A model generated the notes under the pieces. It did not search any database. It was not told the DNA's origin and saw nothing but the letters and a program-made list of their open reading frames with translations. This document shows, piece by piece, positions 12,248 through 25,222 of a stretch of DNA of 64,000 nt. The position numbers and the translations under genes are program-made. The stretch covers positions 17,953,566 to 18,017,565 of the forward strand of contig OY821743.1 in assembly GCA_963682055.1 (NCBI GenBank). Direction: 5' to 3'. The DNA comes from Primula veris. Its lineage: Eukaryota; Streptophyta; Magnoliopsida; Ericales; Primulaceae. How positions within the stretch are numbered: position 1 is the first letter of the stretch; every line of letters starts with the position of its first letter.

Positions 12248-12650
12248 TTAATTTAGCTGACCTTCACCATTAAGTAAGAAAACAGAAACAGAAACAAAAA
12301 TTGCAAACAAGATTAGGCTTAACAACACATAGCTAACTGGTTTTTGCTTCTCTTTCATAGCAGCCTCTTTTTCAACCTCCAATGTCTTAATGTATTCTTT
12401 TAGCTCTTGTATCTTCTCTTCAAGTGACTCATTATAGGCCTGCAGTTTCTTATTATCTTCTTCAACTTTAGTTTTGTTGCGCAACAAACCATGTATGGTG
12501 GCCAAAGCTCTATCACACATAGGGGGGGTCAAACCAACTAAAAAATTTACATTTTCCACTTTTACAGTCAAGAAACCTTCTTTCTGGATTTGTTTTGGTC
12601 CATGAAGTCGTCATTTTTGGTTGGTTTCCACAGTAGCACAGACAATCCAT
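12248..12650 (-). pseudogene. GRF zinc finger/coiled-coil/membrane-anchor protein, one frameshift
   Basis: From ATG at 12650-12648 the minus strand reads a GRF-type zinc finger: MDCLCYCGN, then TSWT..NPERRF, then C-x5-C-KFFSWFD, near residues 1-43. The frame is then broken by one extra base in a seven-C run (12517-12523, written as G on the plus strand). After that it continues as CDRALATIHGLL, a charged coiled coil of about 45 residues, and a hydrophobic C-terminal segment (VLLSLILFAIFVSVSVFLL). Ordinary gene callers would start at the internal ATG 12571 and miss the finger. The intact homologue is at 57850-58302. The family is common in plants; its role in a transposon is unknown. Confidence 0.85.
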
Positions 12651-12809
12651 GGAGTTTTAGAGAGAGAGAGAGCAGGAGTGAGGAGTAGCTGTGTGTGTGT
12701 GTTTGATAAAATTGTTGTGATATCTGTAAAAGTAAAAAAGATAATGGAGGGAAAGTTCAATGACATTTTAGAGGAAAAACTAAAGGGTAAAATAGTAAAA
12801 TAGCATTTA

Positions 12810-12955
12810 TGACCAGTCTCCGGTGACCTGAAGTGGGATTGGTTCCTTGATTGGAGAGAAATTAGTTACGTTAGGTACCATATTAGAAAACGTGGTACGT
12901 TGGGTACCAAATTGGTAAAAACTGATACGTTGGGTACCAAAATAGCATTTTTTCC
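12810..12955 (-). repeat. MULE-1 right terminal inverted repeat
   Basis: This is the 146-bp reverse complement of 7315-7460, ending AAAATAGCATTTTTTCC. Confidence 0.95.
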
Positions 12956-12965
12956 AGCTAATTAA
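12956..12965 (+). repeat. target-site duplication of MULE-1, right
   Basis: AGCTAATTAA is an exact match to 7305-7314. Confidence 0.93.
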
Positions 12966-14980
12966 CCATCACTATATGATTATATGTGAGTAATTTTATA
13001 TATAGTCTCACTATGTTGTACTCTCTCGTCAAGTTATAATTTGGATTTGCAGTAATAAAATATTCAGTAATAACTTATACCGCAAATTTATAAACATTTA
13101 TATTATATTATATTCAAATTTTAAAACATTTGAACATAATATTATTTCAGACAATTTTTTTAATATTCAATGTTTAATTTATACTAATTTATACATTTAT
13201 TCCAAAATAAATTTTGTGTGGATTTTCTTTTTAAAATAATTATTGGAATGTATTGATACATGTATTATAGTAATTGTACAATTTTTTTCAAGTTTTTTAG
13301 AATTTTTTTTTTTGGATAAAATAAATAAAACTACACGGAAAGCAATAGAAAAATGGGATAGAAGATTTAGACCCGTATATTTGTAACCATGTAAACAAGG
13401 ACAAAACCAATTCTAAAAAAAAATAAACAAGGACAACATGGTAATTAAAGTCTTAGCTATGTACAACAGACACGTTATGCGCATCTGAATTTACAACAAA
13501 CTCTCTTTAGATTCAACTAAATTTTTGGAAACCACTTTGGAAGAAAAATAAAATACTACTCCTAATTTTTTGGAATATTATGACTTAAATTACATAATTC
13601 TTGAAAAAAACTCAGAATTGCAAAGGTAAGCACCATTACTTTCACAAATTTCTCCTATGCATGGTACATTGGTACATATGCTTATAATTATTATATTGAA
13701 AAAGTCATAGACATGTCCTAGTTGTAGTTTTATGAGCCAAAATTTGCTGTGAAATCAGAATACATAATTGTAACTATAAAAAAAAAGGCATCGTACCCCA
13801 AATTTCCATTTTTCTCAAGTTTTTGGTTTTACCTTCTAACAGCACGTCATATAATTTCTCTTGGAAGAGATTCTATAGACATGATGTTAAATTAACCGTA
13901 TCAGCAAACTTAACAATTCTTTAAAACTAACATATTTTATATCTTTAAAAAAACAATTTACATTTATACAAAATTGCAGCTTCGTTATTATTTTTCTTAT
14001 AATAACTCTACATTGTTTTTTTTATTTGTTTATTATTATTTAATAATCATAACAATATTTCAATCACAAAAATATAAACCCAATGATAGTTTATTAGAAT
14101 CATACCCATTCCTTATATATAAGGTGAGTTTAATGCTTCCTGAAATTTAGGAAATTTATAGCGGTTCTGATAAATAACACTTTTTATACCATAATCATCA
14201 AATTTTAATAAAAAACATGTTTTGATATAACAGATAAATATGCTTGTACATAATTTAAATATTAGTGCATTCATGATGGGGCCTTCTCTAAAACTATGGA
14301 GGGTGTATATAATATCTATGATTCCCCTGAACTCAACAGGGTTTCATACATCCTTTCGTTCAACTAGCCTGTGAGAAAATTTTGATCAAAAATATGCGTC
14401 ATGATTAATTCCTTTTTCCCTTCAATAGCTTATTCCTTCTTGTTCATGTGAATTGTGAAGGTTGGATAAACTGAATATATATCTTTCACTGTTGGTTTGT
14501 TTGTTTTCAAATTATTACTATCTTATTGCTGCAACTCCTCCAAATTATAAGTTAAACATAGTTACATCTTACTCCCATATAGATAGTCTACTTAATTAGT
14601 GCTTGTTAGCTTCGAAATAATTTATCATTATAACCGTTATAACACATCAGAAAAATGCATAAGTCATGAAAGTGATATATAGTTTTAACATCATAGTTAG
14701 AAAGCTACTGACCTTAATTGCTTATATAGAGCTGTGTCAACGGAATGGCGAAATTCTTTGTAGTAAGTTATATGTTTGGTGTGCCTTGTTTGGCCACCCA
14801 TCATAAGTATACTTTTCAAGATATTTTACTTTTAAGTAAGTTATATGTTTGGTCCGAATATGTGTTTTGCGCTCATGTATAGTCAAATGACTCATGTTAT
14901 CGTGATAATTTGAGGAATTATCAATGATTTTACTAGCTAGTCCGTCTGTAAGATAATTAATATATAGGGAATATTTATCA
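12966..14980. other. gene-free AT-rich DNA
   Basis: No supported gene. A 44-bp stretch at 13030-13073 is identical to 4651-4694. Otherwise only homopolymer runs and random short frames are seen. Confidence 0.55.
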
Positions 14981-14984
14981 AAAT

Positions 14985-15235
14985 AGTTCCATTCTTAAAT
15001 AAGTGTCATCTATAAAAAACACGTGTACCATTCTTAAATAAGTGTCATATATAAAAACACGTGCAATATTGACCGTAAAATTTTCATACATAGATTGCCG
15101 GAAAAAATCTTTCAAAATTTAATCACATAATTCATGGTTATTAATATATTTTATGACGGAAATTTTTAGATTTTTCGTTTCGGCAATTTATATATGAAAA
15201 TCGGAGAGTCAAATTTTCATGCATTTTCACACGAA
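14985..15235. repeat. foldback/MITE-like remnant with internal tandem copy
   Basis: A block of about 40 bp (CCATTCTTAAATAAGTGTCA to AACACGTG) is tandemly doubled at 14990-15065. Further in, ATTTTCATACATAGATTGCC (about 15083-15102) is mirrored by GGCAATTTATATATGAAAAT (about 15182-15201), forming a hairpin. Confidence 0.55.
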
Positions 15236-15771
15236 TAATAACAATTTATGTTGCTAAATCTATCATCTAATTAGCTATAAACACTTTAGCTCTGTTTGTT
15301 GTAATGAATTGAATTGTTTGCAATTCGGTGTGGAAGTATATAAATACGGAGGACTTGTGTATCTTTTTTTAATTTATATGTCCTCCAATGTTTACTTACA
15401 CACTTATATGCACTCCAATACTTAATTTATAATATAATATGACCCAATATAACCGAACAAGAGCTCTTCCTATAATCACCGTTACACTTTGAGAACACGA
15501 AAAAATTAAAGAAAAAGAAATTGAGGGATAACACTCCGTTAATTATGGATATACATTTTGTGCAGTCATTGTGTTTGACGGCATATTATACCGTTAATTT
15601 GTGAATCGTTTGATCACTTTATATTAGATCTGAACCGTAGGATCTAAAATCCTATTAAAAAAAACTCTTAAATTACTATTATACCCTTAAATTTAACGTT
15701 TAAATCTAAAATAAATGAAACAATGGTTCTCTATTTAACGGTATAATGTATCGTTTAACAGTGAACGACAC

Positions 15772-16035
15772 AAAAGAAAACCCCGTTAATTATCAAGTAT
15801 TACCATATTATAAATCCACTACTGAAATCATCAGTGTTAAAGCACATAATATAAACGGATTGAGAGGGCTCCAATTCTTTTTTTTATTGTAGCCTAAAAT
15901 GACATAAAAGAAAAACCCGTTAATTATCAGTATTACCATATTATAAATCCACTACTGAAATCATCCGTGTTAAAACACATAATATAAACGGATTGAGGGG
16001 GCTCCAATTCTCTTTTTTATTGTAGCCTAAAATGA
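15772..16035. repeat. tandem duplication, 134-bp unit
   Basis: Copies at 15772-15905 and 15906-16035 run from AAAAGAAAACCCCG to GTAGCCTAAAATGA with few differences. Confidence 0.9.
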
Positions 16036-16689
16036 ATCAATGGTGGGTGGGTGACTATTGGATTAGATAATTAATTAAAGTTTATGAAAAAATCTAAAAT
16101 AATGCAAAGTAGCCTAAAGGCTGTACATCCCCCTCCTCTTTTTGTTTTCCCAAATTAAACTCACACAACACTAAAAACCCCAATTTAATTTTATACTATA
16201 TTGTAAAAATCAAATTCTAAAAAAATAAATTTACATCAATCAAACTAAAAAAAATAATTTGTAATCCATTTTGACATCAGCCAACTAGTTCCACCAAAAA
16301 AAAAAAAAAAAACTCAAACGGAAATTGCCAAACTATTGAAAAGTAATTTTTTGATTACTTTGTTAACAATGATGATCACATATTCACATTATACAACTAT
16401 TGGAATAGAGAGCACAGGGTATTGTTTTGTTAACAATGGTGATAGAATCCTAGTGTGTGAGTTTTTATTGTGAAAGGGACAAAGGAGATCACTTTTTTAT
16501 TAATTAATTGTATACCATTGGATTTCCACCTCACTTCATTTTTGGCTCCAATATAATTTTTTATTGTAGCCCTCCTGTTTTCAATATAAACTCACATGTT
16601 GTCATTCTTTTAGGTACATTCAATTTGTCATTACTTTTTAAATTAGCTCTATATTTATAATGTTATTACATATGAGTTTGAGATAAACG

Positions 16690-17310
16690 GATAACAAACT
16701 GCGACGTTAGTACTCTTTGTATAGAAAATCATAACCTTCGAAACATATACTCAGCCGAACCCGCAGTCAACATATTCATGTTTATAACTTTCTGCACTCT
16801 TTTAATAAGTTCAACAGATTCAGTAGCGAAAAACTCAAATTTATCAAACGCGAACGGTATGAAACTGTGCTAGTACTCGTGGCAGACCTTTTCATGTTTC
16901 TTTACTGCCGCTGCAGTAGTACCTGCGTGACCCACGGTGAATTCTTCAATACCAAAGCCCACCTAGAGTGAAACGCTAGTAAGGTCGACACACGCATGTT
17001 TTTCGCTGCTCCAACTATAAACAAGAACGTCTGCTGGCCTAAGGATAGATCTCACCTCCGATGAATCTGTAAAAAAGTTAACACGTGCCTCATTTCTATC
17101 AGCAATCCCGGCTCTGCAAATGATGTCATACAAGACGTCTCTGAACAAATCGTGACGGTATTTGAAACCGAGAAATCTTACAATGGGCCGCATGCTTACC
17201 AAACGAGTCAAGACAGACCTTTTGACAAGGCAGACACATTTCCCCTTGCCGGTATAGAATAACCAAGAGTCGATACTTAAGAATAACTCGGTATTCTATG
17301 GGAGGCATTC
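16690..17310 (-). pseudogene. reverse-transcriptase-related C-terminal fossil
   Basis: Read on the minus strand from about 17310, the translation contains MPPIEYRVILKYRL, CLPCQKVCLDSFGKHA, FKYRHDLFRDVLYDI, RPADVLVYSWSSEKHACVDL and, beyond a TAG, FTVGHAG, KHEKVCHEY and HSFIPFAFDKFEFFA. This matches, as I remember it, the C-terminal part of a widespread plant non-LTR reverse-transcriptase-like protein. At least one frameshift near 17200 and several in-frame stops break it. No upstream RT domain is present, so it is an old truncated copy. Confidence 0.65.
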
Positions 17311-17537
17311 GTTGACCAAGACCCTCTATAGGGGTGACAAGTAAGAAATTCTAAGCATGCTGGGCATGGAGACATCCAAGTATGATAAGATCCCTAGATC
17401 CCAAGTCGAAATACTCGCGTAAACCATTAGAAACTTCACTACAGTAAGCATTTGCCAAAAGCTAAAGCTACGTGCATTTAGGTACGCACAAGCATACATC
17501 TAACAATATTTATGGCTCAAGAAATTTAAATGCATCA

Positions 17538-17765
17538 TACATCCGTTTTTATTTAATTGTTCATTACGAAATTATGCCTAATTTTGAGAGGCTAAAAACT
17601 TATATTAAAATTGTCGGAATGAAATTTTTTAAAAGTTGATCATATAGTTTAAATGTAAATTTTATGATTAGATTTTAAAAAAATCATTTTGACAATTTTG
17701 ACACAAGAGTCGATCAAAATTACATGTAGTTTCATAATAGACAATTAAATGGTAACAGATCGGGT
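17538..17765. repeat. degraded relative of the Stowaway-like MITE
   Basis: It shares ATTTAATTGT ends, AATTGTCGGAATGAAA and TTATGATTAGATTTTAAAAA with the element at 4764-4997, but its termini have lost the CTCCC motif. Confidence 0.65.
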
Positions 17766-17769
17766 ATTA

Positions 17770-20113
17770 TATTACCAAAGTGCACATATTGCACCATTCA
17801 TCCATCCAAGCTTTCATGATCACATACGTCACAATATTCTTGTTTGAACATGAAATTTTTTACCTTAGTTTTTTTGTGCTTTCTTCTTGTTTACTATTTT
17901 GATTAGTTTTTTATTTGAACTATGACTAATAATTAATCGTACCAGTACTCGGCAGAATCATGTACTGTTTTCTTGGAGATTACATTAAAAATCAACCAAA
18001 TTTTTTGAAAGATAAGGTGGAGCTATTTTTAGAAGTTACAGAAAAAAAATATAAAAGCGTTGGCCAAATGAGGAGTATTTTTGTTGTTGGTTGCAACTTA
18101 AGGCCATCTAAAAGAAGCAAAATCACATATGTAACGAATGGAAAATTGACCATATTCATAGACAACAATTATATACGTAACATCTGATGACGCAGTAACA
18201 TTAGATAACAGTTGATCATTTTAAGTACTGTGGAATAAAATAAGCCACATTATATACCAATGGAAAATTGACAATATTCACTTGGGTCCAACAGAAATCG
18301 ATGACGGACAAGATAACACAGTTAGAAAGGCTCTACATAGATTAATTATTATAGCATGGTATAAGTGAATCTATCGAAACAACTAACCCGTCGTTGCATT
18401 CATCGAGACACATTATACGACCACTATCAATATTTCCAGTATCATGTGAATTGTAACAGTGACAAATTACTCCAAGAAAATACTCATATTACAAGAAACA
18501 TACCACAGAAATAAAGCGTTGAAAATTTGTAAAATTAACAAGAGAATAAGGGACAACTAAATAATATCAAAAGGTGACATCATTATAAGTACTCGTTTAA
18601 GCTAACCTTGAAGTCTTGCATTCATTTAAGATAACATCATTATCTTGTAATCTTGCACTCATTTAAGATGACATCTTTTTCTGTAATTTTAAAAGGTAAG
18701 CCTTTTAAAGTAAAAAAAGCATAGTACGTACAAAGTAGTCAAGATTTAAAAGTACAGCAATTCAATTCTTGTCATTTCTCTAAATGACCAGATTTCTATG
18801 CAAACAAACGGTCTAATTCATACAAATTACAATGAATTAACTTAATTTCCTTACGACCTAGAGAGTTGTTTTAAAACTTTACAAGTACGAAAGTTAACGT
18901 CTATACAACCCCTTTGATAAATATCATAGCAGGGGCAAGTATATAGGCGAAGATCAAAAGCTTTTATTATCTTACAGAACTCAAGATATTCAATATTTAA
19001 TGCCTGCAAAGTGCAAACTCAAAGACTCCTTGTTTTTTTAAAGGCATTTGGAGACCTTGCTACTTGCTAGGTGCAAAATAAATGACAGAAAATATTTAAG
19101 GAGTCGCTAGAAATAGTTACCAAGTCCTTATATATGTAACTACCTTTATTTCAGTTCAATAAGTATTGAATAAACGTGTGAGATGGTTCACAGTTTTCTT
19201 TTCTTTTTATTTTTGTAAGTGGTTAACTACATTAGTTACATGAGATTTAGATATTTCTTTTAATCTTTAATTAGGAAAAAATTAAAGGTTGAGATGCGAT
19301 GTATATTTTGAAATGAACATATAAGCAACTTCAAATCTACTTGCACTAATCTTGCATACTTCTGTAAGCAAAAACATCAAAAATATATACAAGGCTACGA
19401 CATATACATTTCATGCCGCAATCCCGTAACACAAGTAAAACATTTTTAATATTCTGCCAATCAGTTAACATGTGTTTACAAAGGGGAAAATAGTAAAATA
19501 CTACTGAACGTATATTAACTTGCCTATGACAAATACTCGATGCAACAAAATCAGCTCAAATGCAGTATATGCATGAAAATGGAACTTATACGCAAATGTA
19601 TCAAAAAAGGAAAAAAAAAAAAAAAAGAGAGGCCAAGTACAACCTCAAAACTTTCATAGAACAGTTGTGTCAAAGTTAAAAGCGAACAGTTGTGTCAAAG
19701 TTAAAAGCGACGTATGAATCCCTATAAGGACATATATTCGAACCAAGTAATTAATCATATAACTAGTGTTTGTGCTGTAATTATAAACTTCATGAGACAA
19801 ACATACAATTACAATAAATCAAAAGTTAATTGAAGACGAAAGGAGTTTCCGTACAGAATATCTTTTTTAGCAACATCCCATTTCACCGAAAATTCAGACC
19901 TTACCCGAATTACATCATTATTCCATAAGCATACATATTAGCCTACTACTCAGAGCTGTTTTTACAAGCAAAAGTTTCATACATCATATGCTTCCTAGTG
20001 ATATTCTAGATACTTAGCAAGGCATTTTTAGGATTGGGGGTAAACCAAAGCATCCCATTACAAGATTATAGCCATTATATACACAAAAGAACATCACCGT
20101 CTTAAGAATTTAA
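17770..20113. other. gene-free AT-rich DNA
   Basis: No supported gene. The 75-codon frame at 17960-18187 shows no domain. A 24-bp unit (CAGTTGTGTCAAAGTTAAAA) is doubled at about 19662-19710. Confidence 0.5.
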
Positions 20114-20230
20114 TTAAGCACTGCTACGTACCCTCAGTTGATCCTCAATCTTTTTAATTTTCTCCCTAAGCAGCTTTACACCTCTGTCTCCAGTTCCGGG
20201 TTTGCTTGCAGACGCCGATCTTTTTCTTCG
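20114..20230 (-). CDS. possible terminal exon of the small membrane-protein gene
   Basis: After an acceptor-like TAATTAG, the minus strand reads 38 residues, RRKRSASASKPGTG then KLLREKIKKIEDQL, ending in TAA at 20116-20114. The mix of basic, serine and amphipathic residues looks coding. However, this frame is phase 0, while the last confident upstream exon (25366-25223) ends in phase 1. Either an exon is missing between them, another acceptor is used, or the piece belongs elsewhere. Confidence 0.3.
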   Translation of the reverse strand, partial: RRKRSASASKPGTGDRGVKLLREKIKKIEDQLRVRSSA

Positions 20231-20261
20231 CTAATTATCACTAGCCAGCCATTGGTAAGAG

Positions 20262-20400
20262 CAGTATTATTGTTAAGTATAAAATTAATGACACCAACTA
20301 AATAGGAGGAAAAGAAAGTTTGAGACAGCCATTGGTGAGAGCAGTATTTTAGTACAGAATAAATGACACCAACTAAATACGATGAAAAGAGAATCGGAGG
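20262..20400. repeat. imperfect tandem duplication of about 75 bp
   Basis: CAGCCATTGGTAAGAGCAGT and AATGACACCAACTAAATA recur in order in two adjacent copies. Confidence 0.7.
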
Positions 20401-23400
20401 CAGGCATTTCGGCGTGATTTTAGATTAAAAATTCCATGCAAGCACTAACAATTATTTGGTGCTCACACTCGATGATTTTTTGAATATCTTAGGCACGATA
20501 GAAAGAGCATAAACAACCAACACAACAATAAACTTGTAACGTAAGCACTACATTTCTTCCTAAAATTGAATGTTTCCGGATTAAAAAATCTCTAATTTAC
20601 AGTACAACAAATTACTTTTCTGGATACTAGAGACAAGTTTCAAAAGGTCACTATAAGAATGCCAACGTAAACACAATTATTCCACTGGGGTAAACATTAC
20701 AGCGTGGTAAGCAAAGATACTTAATATGTTACAAAAGCTGTTATCATACAAAAATCCAAGGCAGTCAGCTCCTATTCTCACTTTTTTTTTCCACTCATGC
20801 CCATTTTAATATTGGTTTTTGTTTCCCCATCCGGTTTTCATTGCCCAGCTTCCCTTTTACTCTAGACAAACATAGGGGACATGAATTTCAATGCTAAGAA
20901 GATATATTTTTTGATTTTTGAAAAGAGGAACTGAAACAACCTAATTTAAAATCCAAGTTGCAGGTACACAAAATCTGGCAGACCAGAGAGACAAATAAGC
21001 ATGATGTTTTAAGGGACTGTATAAGCAAAAAAAAAAAAAGATTTTCACCAATTTAGAAATGGAAACTGAAGTTCATGTTTCCAGCAATTCGGTACGGACA
21101 GGATGACTAAACTCTTTTGAGTTCAAAATAACCAGAAAAAGATATGGGTCATGGACTCATGTGTGGTATACAATATTGTTGATTCAGAGAATATGAAATG
21201 TGATATGAAAATAAAGTCTATTATTTCTGAATGAATTATTACATACAAGTAGACAGCTTTATATATAGGTACAGGGCTTAACTAAATAAGGAAAAAATAT
21301 ATATATACTAATTATATATACAATCAGTGATAATCATATCACTTAATAATCCTTGATTTCCCCACATGTCAATAACAGTGACATTATTACTGAGATTTCT
21401 ACAAATATGCATAACTTATATGATTGCTATACATACGCCACTTCAAGTCTACGCTCTAATTGCATGATGTGCAAGAAAATCATCAACAAGTATACAAGAT
21501 ACGACCCACAAAAGACACATTACAAGCAAATCATTTTTAAAATTGTAACAATGCCAGTTTAAAGAAAGAACAGTCAAATACTAAGAACTAAGTCAATAAC
21601 TAGAGATATCTAATTACCCGGAAAAAAAAATCCTAGAGATATCTGCCCGGTCTCAATTAAAGAAATACAAATTCTACAGAAAAAAGGTCAGCGTATGCTA
21701 AGACATATTTTCACCGGCCTATGACAAATGTTCAATCCAATAATATCAATCTATATTCATGAAAATTAACTCAAGTATGAATGTATGAATTGTAAAAAGA
21801 AAATAGAAAAAGGCTAGGTAGAACTTCAAAGCTTTTACAGGGCCATTGTATCTAAGTTTTTAAAGCGAAAGAGTGATGCATTTCAAAATGATGCTTAGCA
21901 GATACAAGTCTCTATACGAAAGAACACCACCTAAACCAATTAATCATATAGCTAGTCTGAAACATACAGGTTTTACACACTTATTTTAGATAAAGTGACG
22001 AACTATAATGATAATAACTGAAAAAGGTGCTAGAGGACAGAAGTCACATAACAAGGTTTTGCTACAGAATAAATGATAACAATTAAACAGGGGGAAAGTA
22101 GAGACTTGAACAGACAGTTAATCTGTGATAATAGTTCTCGAGCTCTCAATTTATCAATGACCCAGATACTATGGAAACCCTTTAAAACCCAACTCAACAT
22201 TGACATCACAAGATAAGCACTACATTTATTTCTCAAATCATACACTTCCGAAGTTAAAAGACATTTTGCTTTTTGATATCAGCATATGACATTGACTCTT
22301 AAAGTCTTACAGCAGATGTTTCATGTATTTGCTAAACTAAGTGAAGTACTTGTGTTGAATGAAGTTCCTGCCAATAATATTCTCTCAAGTTAATTAATTG
22401 TGAATTTCCATGTTATTATTGTAAAAAAAAAACATGAATGGCTAACTAAATAAATTTCTTGCCAGCTAAATAATGGAGTGAAAAAGAATTATTCCTTCTA
22501 TGGACAAAATAAAACGATCATTAATAATTTGTTCTAAAAATATACTATCCTTTTCTTATAGGCACCATTCACAGGTGCAAATAACCTTTAATAACGCAAA
22601 ATCCTTCAGAAGTTAGAGCAACTCTTGCCAATATCTGCGCATAAGATCATTTCATTGAACGACAGCTGAACGAACTCAACAACGTGGCTAACAAACAATC
22701 AGTTATGCCATGGCACTATCATAATTTGAATTTGGAGGTACAATTAATGTAAAAAACATATAGTCAAACATGGCACTATATTACACCTAAAAATTGTTAT
22801 TTAGATAGTTATTTGTAACTAATTATAAGGATTAGACTAGGGATTCACAGAACAGTGTAGAAAGAGTCTTAAAACTACAGGTTATAAAAGAAACATCTGC
22901 AGTTGTTTACAAATCTGATGGTAAGCTTTAACTAAATTTCAGCTTTCCTTCTCCTACTGTTACAGTGATGCGTAGAATGACCAGTACAAATAAGTAAAAT
23001 CTCTTTTCGTATGACTAAGAGAATGAAGTAAGGACACATAAAGAAGACAAATTAAAAGAAAGCCAGCATAAGAGGTAGTGTTACTAAAGAGAAAAATAAA
23101 ATTGTAGCCACAGAACTTCAAGATGATGGGGTTTTATATATTTTACTGTGGTCTTAATTCCTACAAGTAGGCATAATAACAAGAACGTATCACATCTGTT
23201 TTCAAAAGTTTGCTTTAAAAGTTCGTATTAGGTCGTAGATGAAAAAAATGCTCTGATGAAAATCTCACAAAGTTTACCCACGCTTTGAGCAAGCGCTTTA
23301 GTTAGCTTTTGCGCTAACGGCACGAAAAAACTCAGGTAAAAACCACATATTCAAAAAAGAGCCTTTTTTTTTTTGAAAGGCTTGCCTGGATAACTGATGC

Positions 23401-25222
23401 AAGAAATGTACTTTTGTGATATGATTTATTTGATTTTTGAGTCAATTACGGCTTTTCACTTTTTGTTTACTCTTCAAAAAGGTCACAGTATGATATGCAG
23501 ATAATAATTGACTTAAAAAGTGCAAAATGAATACGAATTTAATATTTTTTGCTTAAATACTCATTATCCTAGCCGCCAAAAGTAAAAAGAGAAACTTGAT
23601 GCTTTGGGTCACATGTCCTATTTGCAGATAATTATAGTAAAAAGCCCCAAGGTTTGGACTTCGAAAGCACTACCTGGATTATTGTGAATTTAACGAGTCA
23701 TTTGATTGCAATTGGAAACTGAATTTTTTTAACAAGTGCATTTCTCAGACCAATCAAGCAAACTTATTATATATATGCACACACACACATATATATATTT
23801 TTCCACGACTAGCAATCTAGCATACAGAAACCATGAAACAGACAGAAAATGATAAACAAAAAGAAAGCAATGACAAGAAAACTGAAGGCTATCCATAAAG
23901 CATAAATGGTTGCGTTTTGTGTAAAATACAAAAGCACTGCCCAGAAAACTTCAGTAGACCCCTAACACTGATGGCAAATATTCTGATTCTGATATTGGCA
24001 AATCATCTAAACAAAAACATCCAAATTCAAAGATTTAAGGCACACAGTAGAAAAAAGCAAAGCAAAATCCAAAGGTGCATTTAAGTAAGATTAAAACTTA
24101 ACGCGACATGTGTTTTACTTTTACCCACAGTTGAAAGAAAGAATGCAAATATAACTGACAGTTTGTAAAGGAGAAAGGAGCATAAGCCAGTGTACTGAAA
24201 GTCTAAAACCATCCCGTCATACATTTAATCAACTATATAGCCAGACAGATAAGAAATGCATGAAAAAACAAGACACGCCGTAATCATTGGGGTTAGTGAT
24301 GCCGCATCGCCTCTGGCCAAGTAAAGGTGTCTATCTATATGTGGGGTATAGTACTAATTATATTACATTTTAGGCTAATAAGGGGGTATAACTAATAATA
24401 GTACCTGGTTACAAATTATACCCCTTCATATGCCAATAATAGTACCTGGTTACAAATTATACCCCTTCATATTATCCTGCAAACAAACATGGCGACACTA
24501 TGGTGATTATTAGTTTGAGCTCCACCATCGCCTCTGGCCAAGTAAAGGTGTGTATCTATATGCATACCATGATATTAATTTGACAGCATGTGTATATAAT
24601 TTGACAGTATATATGTTTGTAATTTGACAATTTATACAGTAATTTGACAGTGTTTTATGTGTGTTATGTATGTATCAATGTATGATTCTCTATATATATT
24701 TATGTAAAATTATTTGCCCTTTTTTTATCTCATGTCATAAATACTATCTAAATAATTAGGCAAGTATGTATTTTGCATTTGACAGTGTTTCTTTTGAAGT
24801 ATATGACCTAGTTGAAAGAAAAATTGAGGATGCATGTTTTTACTAAATAAGTTACCCAAATTGTAGCTAACTGAAATTTCCCCTATTCCAAAACTACTAT
24901 TGACACCAATCGTCACTTGCTATGGTACTAATCCATTAATGATAAACAAACAAACCACAAATATATTGAATGCAACTCATTTAAAATGAACAAATATGCG
25001 TATTATCCGTAAATGCCTGAAACTTGCAATGCAAAAAACGGCTACCTTATGTATATAATAATACATTGCAACAATCACCAAGGACATGATTTGGAGAAGC
25101 AAACCAAAATAGCAACAGAGGAAACAAAACATAAAAACTGTGTACCCACTGGATCCGGTAACTAACTTGTAGTACCATAGTTTTACAAATGAGGAAGCAA
25201 ATAACACGTGACTATAACTTAC
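20401..25222 (-). other. long intron or intergenic DNA of the membrane-protein gene
   Basis: AT-rich DNA with no exon I can support. It includes direct copies of ATCGCCTCTGGCCAAGTAAA near 24306 and 24529, and a doubled 43-bp block at 24395-24470. Short tttgacag-type repeats lie at 24575-24650. Confidence 0.4.

Larger units (their letters stand above)
7315..12955 (+). mobile_element. MULE-1, complete Mutator-like DNA transposon
   Basis: This is a 5.64-kb element bounded by 146-bp terminal inverted repeats and an exact 10-bp target duplication. It holds a four-exon MuDR-type transposase gene on the plus strand (7712-11443, broken) and a GRF zinc-finger gene on the minus strand (12650-12248, one frameshift). 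The two genes point at each other, with a tandem-repeat spacer between them. The termini and gene order are shared with MULE-2 at 57526-61495. Because the transposase is broken, this copy would need help from a relative to move. Confidence 0.95.
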
